A stretch of 64,000 bases of DNA, taken from assembly GCA_012862575.1 (NCBI GenBank), contig BLSF01000098.1, positions 45,201 to 109,200 on the forward strand, given 5' to 3'. Position 1 is the first letter of the stretch. Each line of letters begins with the position of its first letter. Source of the stretch: Parietichytrium sp. I65-24A (taxonomy: Eukaryota > Sar > Bigyra > Thraustochytrida > Thraustochytriidae). The position numbers were made by a program, and so were the translations under genes. Of the stretch, positions 9,611 through 18,411 are shown one piece after another. Below the pieces are notes generated by a model. That model was not told where the DNA came from, searched no databases, and saw nothing but the letters and a program-made list of their open reading frames with translations.

Positions 9611-10057
9611 CCGATCCCAGTACGAAGTCCTATCGCCGCATAGCTACATCGCCGCGGCCCGCGCGTGAATCGCAGAAAGCTGGAATGAGAGGGCGGGTGC
9701 CCCCCGAGCTGCGGGCGCTGGGCAGCAAACAGTGGTGGGAAGAAGCGTACAGCGCGGGGCGCGGCGTACGCGAGTGGTACGGGGCGCGTAAGTCGGTCCT
9801 AGGCGTGGCGGAGCGCGTGGCTCGCCAGAGTAGGGCGGCGGTAATGGTACGTTAAAGTGGAAGGAATGATGGTTCGATCGAGCAAAGGTGTGCGTCTGTG
9901 AATTGTTGGAAAAATTTGGAGCATGTGAATCAGGTATCTCATGTGAATCATTTGAGTTGTTTTGAAATATTTGAAGCATGGGAATCGTGTGACTCATGTG
10001 AATCATTTGAGTCGTTTTGAGTCATGTAACTTGTGTGAATCATTTGAGTCATTTTGA

Positions 10058-10058
10058 N
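10058..10058. other. Scaffold join (single N)
   Basis: One N separates a sequence ending inside a repeat from one starting inside another copy of the same element. It behaves as a placeholder for contig overlap, not one unread base. Confidence 0.8.
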
Positions 10059-10404
10059 CGTGGGGAATTTAGCAACCGCGAGGACTTTCAGCCTCGTAGT
10101 CCTCCCGCCAGGCACATACGTAACCCCACCCAACGGGATGTAAAGATTAAAACTGTAAGCATTGCAAGCATACGTCTATTCCTGCGAACAACGAACGTTC
10201 CGCGCCATCTCTTGTTAGTTTCCTTCTAACCCCTCGTACAATCTTGAAAATTTCCAAAATTCAAAAATTCAAATAAAAACTCTGCAGGAATAGGAATAGT
10301 TCTATTCTAATTCAAATTTTCGAACACGGACTGACAGTGAGTGTGTTGTTTTGTTGTTGTTGTTGTTCTTCTTATTGTTGTTGGAAGCGCTCTGCGAAGC
10401 AACA

Positions 10405-10480
10405 CATTGTGCAAACTGCAAATTGCCAATTGCCAATTGCCAATTTGCCAATTGACAATTTGCCAATTTGCCAATTTGCA
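10405..10480. repeat. CCAATTG/CCAATTTG short repeat before the transposase start
   Basis: About eight tandem copies of gccaattt(g) or gccaattg lie immediately upstream of the likely start codon. The frame is open through them, but the product (QLPIANLPIDNLPICQF-like) is repeat-derived. Confidence 0.7.
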
Positions 10481-13400
10481 ATGGAAATGGAAGCGATGGT
10501 GGATGCCACAGAGCTGACACAGCACAGCACGCCGAGCAGTATTTGCAGCAGCAGCTCGCAACAGACTCGGTCGAGCGATGATGCACTGCGTGCGTGCAAG
10601 TGTGGAAGGACTGACCATCGGCGCACGAATAGTAGGATGTGTCCGCTTTATACTGGGAGGAAAAGCGAGCTTGCTTCAGGCGGGGGAGAAGGTGGAAATC
10701 GCTCGAATGTTAACGAGGTTGCCGAGTTGAAATGGACCCGGTGTCCTGTTCCGGATGAGTACGATCTTGTTTCTTTGACTGAAGCCAGAGATGAGTTCTT
10801 CCTGCCTCGTCTGAAGGAGCGTTGTACCGATATCTGTGCCAAGGTTCTTCAGAGGTGTCAAGCCATGGGTTTTGGGTATTTGGGCGGAGAGGAGGTGACC
10901 CCTTTTCATGTCTTTATGGTCCTCAGTCGAGGAGCTCTGGAGACCCTTCTGACTTGGACCGGGGAAAGACTCCGCTCTTCAACTAAGTTGTTCAAGGGCT
11001 ACAGAATTAGTATGGTTGAGATGCTGGCCTTCGTCAGCGCTTTCTTCCATCACCAGATTTATCAGGTACCTGTGGAAGACAACCTGGAGGTGTGTGGCTT
11101 TTCTTCGACGGATAAGCGCAAAATTCCAACCAAAAGCATATACCTGCAGCTAATTCGATGCATGAGCGCCATCGACCCTTTAGATGAAAGGTTAAGTGGG
11201 AATTCGTTCGGGCAGACTGTCGATACGGTGCAGCACATGCGGGAATTTGAGCGGCTTCTGTTTGAAGCGACCCGAAAATATACGAGCTCTCGCCACATGA
11301 GCTTCGTCGTTGACGAAGAACTGGTTGGGATGAGCTCAAAACAACTCCAAAAATGCGTACAGAGCAACAGAAAGGCCGGAAAAGACGGAGCTGAGAATGA
11401 CGGGCTTGCAGATTCTCTCTTGCGCATCGTGTATGACGTCAGGCACCATGAACGAATTGGCTACTCGGAGACAAAGGCCGTCACAGAAATACTGTCTCGC
11501 TGCAACGCAATGAATACACAATCGTGCGTTAGTGGAGCGCTCGGCGCGGGCGACCGAGGCTGCAGCAAGGATGGCTTGTTCAGTGCACTACACGAGAAAA
11601 ACGTGTCATACTTGTGCGTGAATGACAACAGGTCGAACCCGTTTATTCCAAAGAGTCAGCTACTGGAGAGGATAAAACTTTTGGAGCGGAGGCGCAACGT
11701 TGTGGCAGGAGAAACAAACACCGTTGCTGAGCGCATTGAAGCACTGGGCATGTCTGTGAACGAGGAATTCATCGTGCCTGACGACCCGCATTACGGCCGA
11801 GAGATGTTTGGCGCCATCGCCACTATTGACAGTGGAGGGAAATCGAAGGAGGTGCTTGCGCTAGCGTTTCGCGACTACCAGGAGAATCGCCCGGAGAAAA
11901 CCGCCAAAGTTGTCCGGTTTATAGAATCTGGGACAGGACTCAAAGACAAGCTCTTGCGGACTTTGTGCATGGACTTCAAGTCCATTCCCGATGGGTTGGA
12001 CTTGAAACAGCAAGTTCTATTCTATCCAACGGGTTCGAAAACACCTTCGCGTAAGGCGACCGAGGACGCGCTAAACGGCGCCGGAGTTGTTCCTATTACC
12101 TGCTGGCAACGTTCGGCCGAATGGTCTGTGGCAAGGCTGTTTTGTATCACTGCTACGTCAGGTGGTCAAATTGCGCGCATAGATCCGGATGCGCGCGATC
12201 TTCTCGTTGAGAGTACTCTAGATCTTCAGGGTTCTGCTCCTTCGCCAGGTAGTGATGATTCTGAGGTTGAAGGATTTGACGATGAGGTTCTCGAAGAGGG
12301 CCTCAGGGAGGAAGCGGGCAGGGATGATTCCGCAGGACTCTCAGGAACAACTTTGGCAGCAGAGCCAGCAACGGTTCCGCAAATTCTGGCCAGGTCCTGG
12401 CTCTTTGCAAGGGAAATGTCAACAACTGAGATGAAGGGTGGGACAATGAATGAGTCTAACCTTTTCAAAGTCGTGGCCGCATCGCCATGGTGTCAAGAAA
12501 TCTTTCATGTCGGCTTGCTCGCGCGCGCGGACACTCCCTACCTTGCAGCTTCGTGTGACGGAATCGCTCGCGTGATTCCACCGTCTCTTCCCGCTCATGC
12601 CGCAGCGGTTCTTGCGTGCGTAGAGTTTAAAACCAGGAGTGCAAAGCATCTAGTTGAGAGAGCTAGGTCAATTGCTTCAGAACGGGGTCGGTACTTTGAG
12701 TGTTCCATTGGGGATGCCACGTGGTGGAGAGCTATTCCTTACGAGGACAGAGGACAAGTCCTCCACCAAGCGATGGTTTGTGGACTGGAGTACGTCCTCT
12801 ATTGTGAAGGTAGCGTGAAAGAGTTGTTATATTCTGCCCTCGTGCGCGTGCCTAGAGAATCAAGGGAGTGTTACATGGGTGCTTTAAACAAACACAGACA
12901 TTTACTGGAATGGGCACATGAGAGCCTGGGCCATGATGGAGCGCCGCCCGAACCGCCACTCGATTTTGACCAACAAGTCCGTGAGCGACTCACGTCACAC
13001 CTTCGCATTTGGCGCGCCGTAATGAAGCGAGTTCGTACAGGCGGCGTCTTACCTCCCGTGCAGGTCTTTCAATCACTGGGCCAAGTGATCTACAACTCCT
13101 TAAAAGATGGTCTTGATGGAGACACGCAATTTGTCTCAGCGGTTACAACGCCGAATTCTGTTAAAGTCGGGTTCGATCAGCTCGTTGTGTTGCGCGGCTT
13201 GCGGCAGCTTCTCGTGAACGCCTTTATCGTGTATCGCATTATTAAGGCTTGCACCAACGACTATCGCTCGGAGTTCACCTTTGAAACGCTGGACTCCTTT
13301 CGGAACAAGTGCGACTCAATTATCACACTTGGAAAATTCACTCGATGTCTCAGCATAGAAATGCTAAGGGCTGACGAAAGTGGATATATTGCGACCACGC

Positions 13401-13873
13401 CCCCTGTTCCAGCGAAGGGCTTGGCCGCTGAACGTGAATATGTTCCGACCACGCTTCCTGTTCCAGCGAAGGACTTGGCCGCTGAACGTGAATATATTCC
13501 GACCACGGCCCCCGTTCCAACGAAGGACTTGGCCGCTCAAGTTAGAGCAGCACGCGAGATTTGCAAGAAACGGCCAAGAAACAGCGTGAAAGATGGGCGC
13601 AAGTTCTTTGAATCGGCCGAACCCAAGCGGATTCGATTGTCAACCGAACTCCAACACAAACCTGAAAAGTTCGGTTTACGGATTACAACTGTCAAAGGTA
13701 AACCTATACACGTGCGGAATCAAGGAAACTGCATATTATGTGGCGGGCGAGCCTCACAATTCTGCAACGTGTGTATGGTTCCCCTACACACGAACATGAA
13801 CATGGGATCTGCAGAGTGTTGCTTTAACAAATTTCACGAGGATGAGACACTTGAGTGTCATAAAAAGAAATGA
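10481..13873 (+). CDS. PiggyBac-like transposase fused to YqaJ/PD-(D/E)XK nuclease
   Basis: A 1,130-residue protein from the ATG at 10481. The frame is open from 10337, but that stretch is Cys-rich repeat. An N-terminal Cys/His cluster (CKCGRTDHRRTNSRMC) may be a zinc knuckle. The next 450 residues look like a diverged piggyBac/DDE_Tnp_1_7 transposase: a helical region with TPFHVFMVLSRGAL, then FVVDEELVGM and GAGDRGCSKDGLF as likely first and second catalytic Asp sites. The third Asp and the usual GVD motif were not found. A YqaJ-type nuclease region follows, with ASCDGIAR and VEFKTR giving the Asp and Glu-x-Lys of the PD-(D/E)XK core. Near the C-terminus are three 18-residue repeats. The end is a piggyBac-style cysteine-rich finger (CILCGG, FCNVCMVPLH, CCFNKFH). 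The nuclease and finger are clearer than the DDE core. Confidence 0.65.
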   Translation: MEMEAMVDATELTQHSTPSSICSSSSQQTRSSDDALRACKCGRTDHRRTNSRMCPLYTGRKSELASGGGEGGNRSNVNEVAELKWTRCPVPDEYDLVSLTEARDEFFLPRLKERCTDICAKVLQRCQAMGFGYLGGEEVTPFHVFMVLSRGALETLLTWTGERLRSSTKLFKGYRISMVEMLAFVSAFFHHQIYQVPVEDNLEVCGFSSTDKRKIPTKSIYLQLIRCMSAIDPLDERLSGNSFGQTVDTVQHMREFERLLFEATRKYTSSRHMSFVVDEELVGMSSKQLQKCVQSNRKAGKDGAENDGLADSLLRIVYDVRHHERIGYSETKAVTEILSRCNAMNTQSCVSGALGAGDRGCSKDGLFSALHEKNVSYLCVNDNRSNPFIPKSQLLERIKLLERRRNVVAGETNTVAERIEALGMSVNEEFIVPDDPHYGREMFGAIATIDSGGKSKEVLALAFRDYQENRPEKTAKVVRFIESGTGLKDKLLRTLCMDFKSIPDGLDLKQQVLFYPTGSKTPSRKATEDALNGAGVVPITCWQRSAEWSVARLFCITATSGGQIARIDPDARDLLVESTLDLQGSAPSPGSDDSEVEGFDDEVLEEGLREEAGRDDSAGLSGTTLAAEPATVPQILARSWLFAREMSTTEMKGGTMNESNLFKVVAASPWCQEIFHVGLLARADTPYLAASCDGIARVIPPSLPAHAAAVLACVEFKTRSAKHLVERARSIASERGRYFECSIGDATWWRAIPYEDRGQVLHQAMVCGLEYVLYCEGSVKELLYSALVRVPRESRECYMGALNKHRHLLEWAHESLGHDGAPPEPPLDFDQQVRERLTSHLRIWRAVMKRVRTGGVLPPVQVFQSLGQVIYNSLKDGLDGDTQFVSAVTTPNSVKVGFDQLVVLRGLRQLLVNAFIVYRIIKACTNDYRSEFTFETLDSFRNKCDSIITLGKFTRCLSIEMLRADESGYIATTPPVPAKGLAAEREYVPTTLPVPAKDLAAEREYIPTTAPVPTKDLAAQVRAAREICKKRPRNSVKDGRKFFESAEPKRIRLSTELQHKPEKFGLRITTVKGKPIHVRNQGNCILCGGRASQFCNVCMVPLHTNMNMGSAECCFNKFHEDETLECHKKK
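13385..13546 (+). repeat. Three 54-bp in-frame repeats inside the transposase gene
   Basis: Each unit encodes about PTT-x-PVPAKDLAAEREY. They sit between the nuclease domain and the C-terminal finger as a flexible linker. Copies differ at a few positions, so the array is not fresh. Confidence 0.85.
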
Positions 13874-14128
13874 AGTTCAATCTCTCTAGACTAGAGGGCT
13901 CGATTGTGATCATGTTCCTTCAATCAATCAATCAATGAACATCACAACTTGAGATAGGGTGTCTAGAAGCACAGTAGCATACCTAACTACGTCACTATCT
14001 AATCATGTCTTAGCGATGGGTCCGAAGATTCAAGAGTCACCGAGAATCCTCGCATCTTAGTTCACACCTACTAATACGGGTAGAACCACGGCGTGGTCGC
14101 ACACCTCGGCGCGTCAACCACCGTGAGT

Positions 14129-14154
14129 CGTGAATCGCAGTTTTGCGATTCACG
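14129..14154. repeat. Perfect 11-bp hairpin in the element's 3' region (full copy)
   Basis: Same cgtgaatcgca hairpin as at 9585-9610, with the extra direct 11-mer at 14214-14224. Spacing from hairpin to extra copy is 59 bp here and 53 bp in the deleted copy, because of a small indel (aacctaaccta versus acatc). Confidence 0.8.
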
Positions 14155-14460
14155 CCGATCCAAGTACGAAGTCCTATCGCCGCATAGCTAACCTAACCTA
14201 GCCGCGGCCCGCGCGTGAATCGCAGAAAGCTGGAATGAGAGGGCGGGTGCCCCCCGAGCTGCGGGCGCTGGGCAGCAAACAGTGGTGGGAAGAAGCGTAC
14301 AGCGCGGGGCGCGGCGTACGCGAGTGGTACGGGGCGCGTAAGTCGGTCCTAGGCGTGGCGGAGCGCGTGGCTCGCCAGAGTAGGGCGGCGGTAATGGTAC
14401 GTTAAAGTGGAAGGAATGATGGTTCGATCGAGCAAAGGTGTGCGTCTGTGAATTGTTGGA

Positions 14461-15190
14461 AAAATTTGGAGCATGTGAATCAGGTAACTCATGTGAATCA
14501 TTTGAGTTGTTTTGAAATATTTGAAGCATGGGAATCGTGTGACTCATGTGAATCATTTGAGTCGTTTTGAGTCATGTAACTTGTGTGAATCATTTGAGTC
14601 ATTTTGAGTCATGTAACTCGTGTGAATCATTTGAGTCATGTAACTCGTGTGAATCATTTGAGTCATTTTGAGTCATGTAACTCGTGTGAATCATTTGAGT
14701 CATGTAACTCGTGTGAATCATTTGAGTCATTTTGAGTCATGTAACTCGTGTGAATCATTTGAGTCATGTAACTCGTGTGAATCATTTGAGTCATTTTGAG
14801 TCATGTAACTCGTGTGAATCATTTGAGTCATGTAACTCGTGTGAATCATTTGAGTCATTTTGAGTCATGTAACTCGTGTGAATCATTTGAGTCATGTAGC
14901 TCGTGTGAATCATTGAGTCATTTTGAGTCATGTAACTCGTGTGAATCATTTGAGTAATTTGAGTCATGTAACTCATGTGAATAATGTGAATGATGTGAAT
15001 CATGTAACTCATTTGAATCATGTAACTCATGTGAATCATGTAAATCAGGTGAATGATGCGGATCATTTGAATCATGTGAATCATGTGAATCGTGTGAATG
15101 ATGTAACTGATGTGAATCTTGTGAATGATGTATCTCATGTAACTCATGTGAATGATGTGAAGCGTGTGAATGACGTGAATCGTGTGAATC
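14461..15190. repeat. Minisatellite with 27- and 64-bp periods
   Basis: The basic unit is gagtcatgtaactcgtgtgaatcattt (27 bp, named here in two parts: gagtcatgtaactc and gtgtgaatcattt). Alternate units carry an extra gagtcatttt, giving a 64-bp higher-order period repeated about five times from 14576 to 14900. From about 14960 it decays into irregular 9-12-bp gtgaatcat words that run to 15190. It is open in several frames on both strands, so it generates long spurious ORFs. Its left edge is also present in the deleted transposon copy. Confidence 0.85.
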
Positions 15191-15840
15191 ATGAGGAGGA
15201 CAAGACGCAGAAGAGCTTGGAGTTGGAGAATTTGGGGAAATGCCAAAGTTCTGCTTCCGCCATTTTTGGAGCCGCCGATGTGGATGACATTGGAAATGCG
15301 AATGGGAGTGGGAAGCAGAGCTGTGGCGATTGGACTGCGGATGATGGGAGGTGGAAATGTGCGCATCTTGGATGCGGCACCAGCTGGCTTGGGTGCGAAC
15401 TGGCAATGCGTCTGGGCGGGGAAGCTGCCGTGGTGAACTTGGACGCAAGCGCTTCTGCGGTGAAGCTTTTGCAAGAGAGGATCCAGCGGGAGGATGGTGG
15501 GCCGAGCGAATGGAAAGAGTGGACGAGTGTCGAGTGTTTGGATTTGCTGGACGAAGAGCAGGTCGCGGCTTTCCGCGAGGAGTTTTTCTTTTGTGTTGAC
15601 AAAGGGACCTTGGACGCAGTTGAGCTCGCAGGAAAGGACCAGCAGTACCTTCGCAATGTGGCGGCGATGATGAAGCCAGGCTCGTGGTTTATGCAGGTCT
15701 CGGATGCCCCGCCAGAAGTTCGAGATGGTCTTCTGTACTTTGACGCTTGGAGCCGCGCGACCGTGTCGTTTCTCGAGAGCGATGAAGGCGGCGACGAGAC
15801 CGAACTCTTTGCGTACCTGTGCCAGAAGAAAGAAGACTAG
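14923..15840 (+). CDS. Class I SAM methyltransferase, METTL13/EEF1AKMT type, with repeat-derived N-terminus
   Basis: A 305-residue frame. From about residue 140 it is a class I methyltransferase. LGCGTSWLGCELA is motif I for S-adenosylmethionine. The acidic residue ending strand 2 is in VNLDAS, and FFCVDKGTLDAVEL is the motif typical of METTL13 and EEF1A lysine methyltransferases, with MKPGSWFMQVS as the late strand. The likely substrate class is a protein lysine, perhaps on EF1A, in the cytosol (inference). Residues 1-90 are translated minisatellite of Asn, Val and His. The Tyr-Trp-x-x-Arg-Tyr segment that family members carry ahead of motif I is absent, and no other in-frame Met precedes motif I. 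Either the 5' end was replaced by repeat expansion, the gene has an unseen exon, or it is decaying. Confidence 0.6.
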   Translation: MSHVTRVNHLSNLSHVTHVNNVNDVNHVTHLNHVTHVNHVNQVNDADHLNHVNHVNRVNDVTDVNLVNDVSHVTHVNDVKRVNDVNRVNHEEDKTQKSLELENLGKCQSSASAIFGAADVDDIGNANGSGKQSCGDWTADDGRWKCAHLGCGTSWLGCELAMRLGGEAAVVNLDASASAVKLLQERIQREDGGPSEWKEWTSVECLDLLDEEQVAAFREEFFFCVDKGTLDAVELAGKDQQYLRNVAAMMKPGSWFMQVSDAPPEVRDGLLYFDAWSRATVSFLESDEGGDETELFAYLCQKKED

Positions 15841-16010
15841 GAAGTAGAATCCCTTTGATTGTGTATACGAAGGAATGTGTCTTTTGTACATATTTATGCT
15901 TTTCAAATTTTTTGGAATTAAAAGCAAAAACAGAAAAATATCACGATGGCATTTGAAAAATTGGGCGAAGGTGAGCGCGAAATAATAGAGGTGCATGAAT
16001 CAGAGTTGGT

Positions 16011-17174
16011 CTACAATTGCTCTGGGCCGCCTTGGGTTTTCATGGCTTGCTCCATAAAGTCGATTGCCACTCTGTGCATATATGAGCTTTCGCCAAACAG
16101 ACCCTCGCGGAACGCCACGTGCGACCCGTAGTCAGTAAGTGCAAGTGTATAGTTGAGGGTTTCTGTGGCGATCTCGAGAGGGATATTTTCTTTGACACAG
16201 AGAGGATCGTCCAGGGCGTTCAGTATCAGGCAAGGCACTTCGTTCTTGATGTAGTGAGTCATGGGGTTGGAAAACTCGAGATACTCCTCGAAGGTGTGAA
16301 ATCCAGCCATGTGAACAGCATTCTCGATAAAGTGCTGAACTGACTCGCTCTGCATGCAATGGTCGAAACCCTTGGACTTTTCGAGACTTGCTCTGTTACG
16401 TTCGAGGAAAAACCGTTTCAGGCCCACAAGAAGGTACTTTGCGAGTGCAGGGTTTTTGCTCTGGAAGACGCCAAATGCTGTGCTCACATCATACGCAGGG
16501 CAGAGTGATGCGGCGGCCTGGATGCCAAGGTCCTTGCCTTGTTTCCCTATGTACGAGACCACTTGACCCGACCCAGCGGAGATGCCCACGGCGCCGATGA
16601 AGACATTTGGGAACAATTCTCGCACTTTGCGCACCATGAGCTCCGTGTCGTCTGTGCACCCAAGCAAGTTGAATTTGTCCGTCTCGTACTCTGGCCCGAG
16701 ATGGCCGCGACGGCAGAGCACGATGGGACGAAATCCTCGCATGGCGCATCTGTGAGCAAACTCAGACTCTTCGCCCGGTCCACCGGTGATGGTGTGCAAG
16801 ATGAGTATGATGGGCGAGTCCTCCGCGAGCTTGGGCCCTCCAACGTACTCGTCAATGGCCACCTGGCCGCCGTCCGGGCAATCAAGGAGCGTTCTCTTGT
16901 AGTTTGCCTTGAAGCGGTAGATAGTCTGCCAGAGGATGAGAGCCACGAATTGGCCGTACGAGCCATGCGCCCAGAACGTGGGCACGAACGTTTCATGCAG
17001 AGTCTTGGTCGCATCCACGATCTTCTTCATCCTCGCGTCTTTCTCATGGTAAAACACTCTCGGCTTCTCTGCGGTCAACCTTCGCACCAGTCCTTGCAAG
17101 GAGTACAGAGACAGCAGCGCCACAACCGACCTTCGCGCCCATTTGGCCGCCAACTCGCGCGGTGTTCGCTGCAT
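16011..17174 (-). CDS. ABHD1/3 (YheT/EMB8)-type alpha/beta hydrolase
   Basis: A 387-residue protein. After a basic start, residues 17-30 (VVALLSLYSLQGLV) form a possible short membrane anchor. The hydrolase core follows: ILILHTITGG as the oxyanion-loop strand (123-132), GISAGSG with nucleophile Ser199, LNALDDPLC with the acid Asp at 322/323, and DYGSHVAF with His352. The order and spacing, and the HTITGG and RGH blocks, match the ABHD1/2/3, yeast YMR210W/EHT1 and bacterial YheT family, which hydrolyse lipid esters. Family length is about 350-420. The exact substrate (phospholipid or medium-chain ester) cannot be read. It converges with the methyltransferase gene, with only 170 bp between the stops. 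Confidence 0.85.
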   Translation of the reverse strand: MQRTPRELAAKWARRSVVALLSLYSLQGLVRRLTAEKPRVFYHEKDARMKKIVDATKTLHETFVPTFWAHGSYGQFVALILWQTIYRFKANYKRTLLDCPDGGQVAIDEYVGGPKLAEDSPIILILHTITGGPGEESEFAHRCAMRGFRPIVLCRRGHLGPEYETDKFNLLGCTDDTELMVRKVRELFPNVFIGAVGISAGSGQVVSYIGKQGKDLGIQAAASLCPAYDVSTAFGVFQSKNPALAKYLLVGLKRFFLERNRASLEKSKGFDHCMQSESVQHFIENAVHMAGFHTFEEYLEFSNPMTHYIKNEVPCLILNALDDPLCVKENIPLEIATETLNYTLALTDYGSHVAFREGLFGESSYMHRVAIDFMEQAMKTQGGPEQL

Positions 17175-18312
17175 CTCGCGTCCTTAAAGCCTTCCCGATC
17201 CGGTTCGAGGACTGCGCAGTCCTGCGCCGACACTTCAAAACCAACTCATCTCGTGAATCGATCTTTCCTGTGCAACCTTCAAGCTCAGCTTCTGTGCCTA
17301 ACTCTCCCAGCTACTCCAGTAGTAGATACACACTGCGTGACGACGTCCCGCTTTCATCTCCACCATCATCCATCGTCCACGTAAAACATAAGTATATACA
17401 TCTCATTCGCCACCGGCGGCAGCGCCTCACTCACTGCAACGCCGTCTATCCGAGCTATCCGAATCGCACCATCTGCTAGCTTCAACGAACAGTGGTCCCC
17501 GCTTTCATCGACCATCATCCATCATCATTGTACAACATAAATATATGTATATCATTCGCCATCGCCGGCAGCGCCTCACTGACTGCAACGCCGTCAATCA
17601 GAGATATCCGAATCGCGCCATGTGCTAGCTTCAACGAAAGAGTGGCTCGCAAGGAAGGAACCAAACAACCAACCCATTCATCCATCCTCCCACGCACGCA
17701 TGAACGCATGAACGCATGAACGCAGCAAGCTCACACGAAGAACCCAGGTGTTGTGATGTGTTGTGGTCTTGGAAGTGTGCGAGAGACAGAAACTAGCTGG
17801 CGTTAAGTAGCCAGGTATAGCCAGGTGTTCTGCTGTCTTGCTATGTCTTGCTGTCTCTTGCGCACAATGCCATGTACTTTGTGTACTCTGTATACTTTGT
17901 TCCGCAGCATGTCCGTCGGTCCTTGCGTTCTTTCTTCTGCTCGCCAATTGAATATTGAATATTGAGTAATTGGACTTGGTCGTCGATGTTGAGTCATTGA
18001 ATTTTGGTCTTCTCTCTATTCCTTCTTTGCTTTATTTGGGATGTTTGTTATTGAAAACGTAGTTTGCTTTGGTTCATTGGTTAATTTTAATCAAAACCAT
18101 TTGGTTTCCAAAAATATAAAGGTATTCTCCCGAATCAAATAGATCGATTTTGAAGCACGGGAAAAGGCACAGTGCTTTATGAACAAAGAAAAAGTTGGTT
18201 GAAAGAAAAAAAACTTCACAAATATAACATTTCATTGCGTTTCACCACACTAATCTACCCTGAGATATAATACTTCGCTAAAGCCCCATCGGACAACCAG
18301 GTGGTAAAGCCC
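17175..18312. other. Intergenic with a degenerate tandem duplication
   Basis: No gene supported. Besides the duplicated block listed separately, there are a tgaacgcatgaacgcatgaacgc run at 17698-17723 and an AT-rich stretch (18030-18290). It contains the 5' side of the hydrolase gene and of the tRNA pair. Confidence 0.55.
17349..17645. repeat. Two degenerate tandem copies of about 150 bp
   Basis: The first copy (17349-17495) and the second (17500-17645) share gctttcatc, ccatcatccat, cattcgcca, cggcagcgcctcact, actgcaacgccgtc, tatccgaatcgc and gctagcttcaacgaa in the same order. No coding is conserved between copies. Confidence 0.8.
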
Positions 18313-18411
18313 GCACAAGTAGCTCAGTTGGTAGTAGCGTTCGGTTTACAATCATCCCTAAGGGTTGATGATGGTCCCGGAAGGTCGCGAGTTCGATCCT
18401 CGTCTTGTGTA
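18313..18411 (+). tRNA. tRNA-Val (UAC) with 25-nt intron, copy 1
   Basis: The mature tRNA folds as a 7-bp acceptor stem (gcacaag with cttgtgt, one G-U pair), a D arm with ttgg loop, an anticodon stem ttcgg/ccgga, variable loop aggtc and T arm gcgag-ttcgatc-ctcgt, then discriminator A. This leaves a loop with TAC at 18347-18349 and A37 at 18350. A 25-nt intron (18351-18375) sits at the usual 37/38 position and forms its own hairpin. Anticodon UAC gives Val, provided the splice site is canonical. No T-run follows; the next tRNA begins 14 nt later. Confidence 0.75.

Larger units (their letters stand above)
8885..10057 (+). mobile_element. Internally deleted copy of the piggyBac-like element
   Basis: Bases 8885-9056 equal 10059-10230 of the full copy. 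Bases 9057-10057 equal about 13597-14607 except for a few substitutions and small indels. The junction tctaac/gcgcaag at 9056/9057 therefore drops 10231-13596, 3,366 bp holding most of the transposase gene. What remains is both ends plus the last 91 codons of the protein. It abuts a single N at 10058, so it may be a separate non-autonomous copy or the other allele of the same locus placed in tandem by the assembler. Confidence 0.8.
10059..14607 (+). mobile_element. Full-length piggyBac-like element with nuclease-fused transposase
   Basis: The element contains a 5' non-coding region (to 10480) that holds a foldable GAGGACT..AGTCCTC stem near 10079-10103. It then has the 1,130-codon transposase gene, and a 3' non-coding region with an 11-bp perfect hairpin (14129-14154) and a ccacg-g-cgtgg palindrome. 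The limits given are the extent of identity with the deleted copy, not proven ends. I could not find clear terminal inverted repeats or a TTAA target duplication, and the left end is lost at the N. The 3' identity extends into the minisatellite, so either the element is smaller than given or the whole locus is duplicated. Confidence 0.65.

Noticed and set aside
14190-14201. aacctaaccta in the transposon 3' region as possible telomeric repeat
   Set aside because: Only two units, within an otherwise conserved element; too short to infer telomere.
14791-15996. Minus-strand frame of 401 codons with His/Ile/Tyr/Met repeats
   Set aside because: It is the antisense of the minisatellite and of the methyltransferase core; its composition is entirely repeat-driven.
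16539-17384. Plus-strand frame of 281 codons opposite the ABHD-like gene
   Set aside because: The minus strand has a full catalytic triad; this frame is its complement.
18313-18411. Long-variable-arm tRNA (Leu/Ser) in place of an intron-containing tRNA
   Set aside because: With no intron the anticodon stem cannot pair, while removing 25 nt gives a normal 73-74 nt cloverleaf with a 5-nt variable loop.
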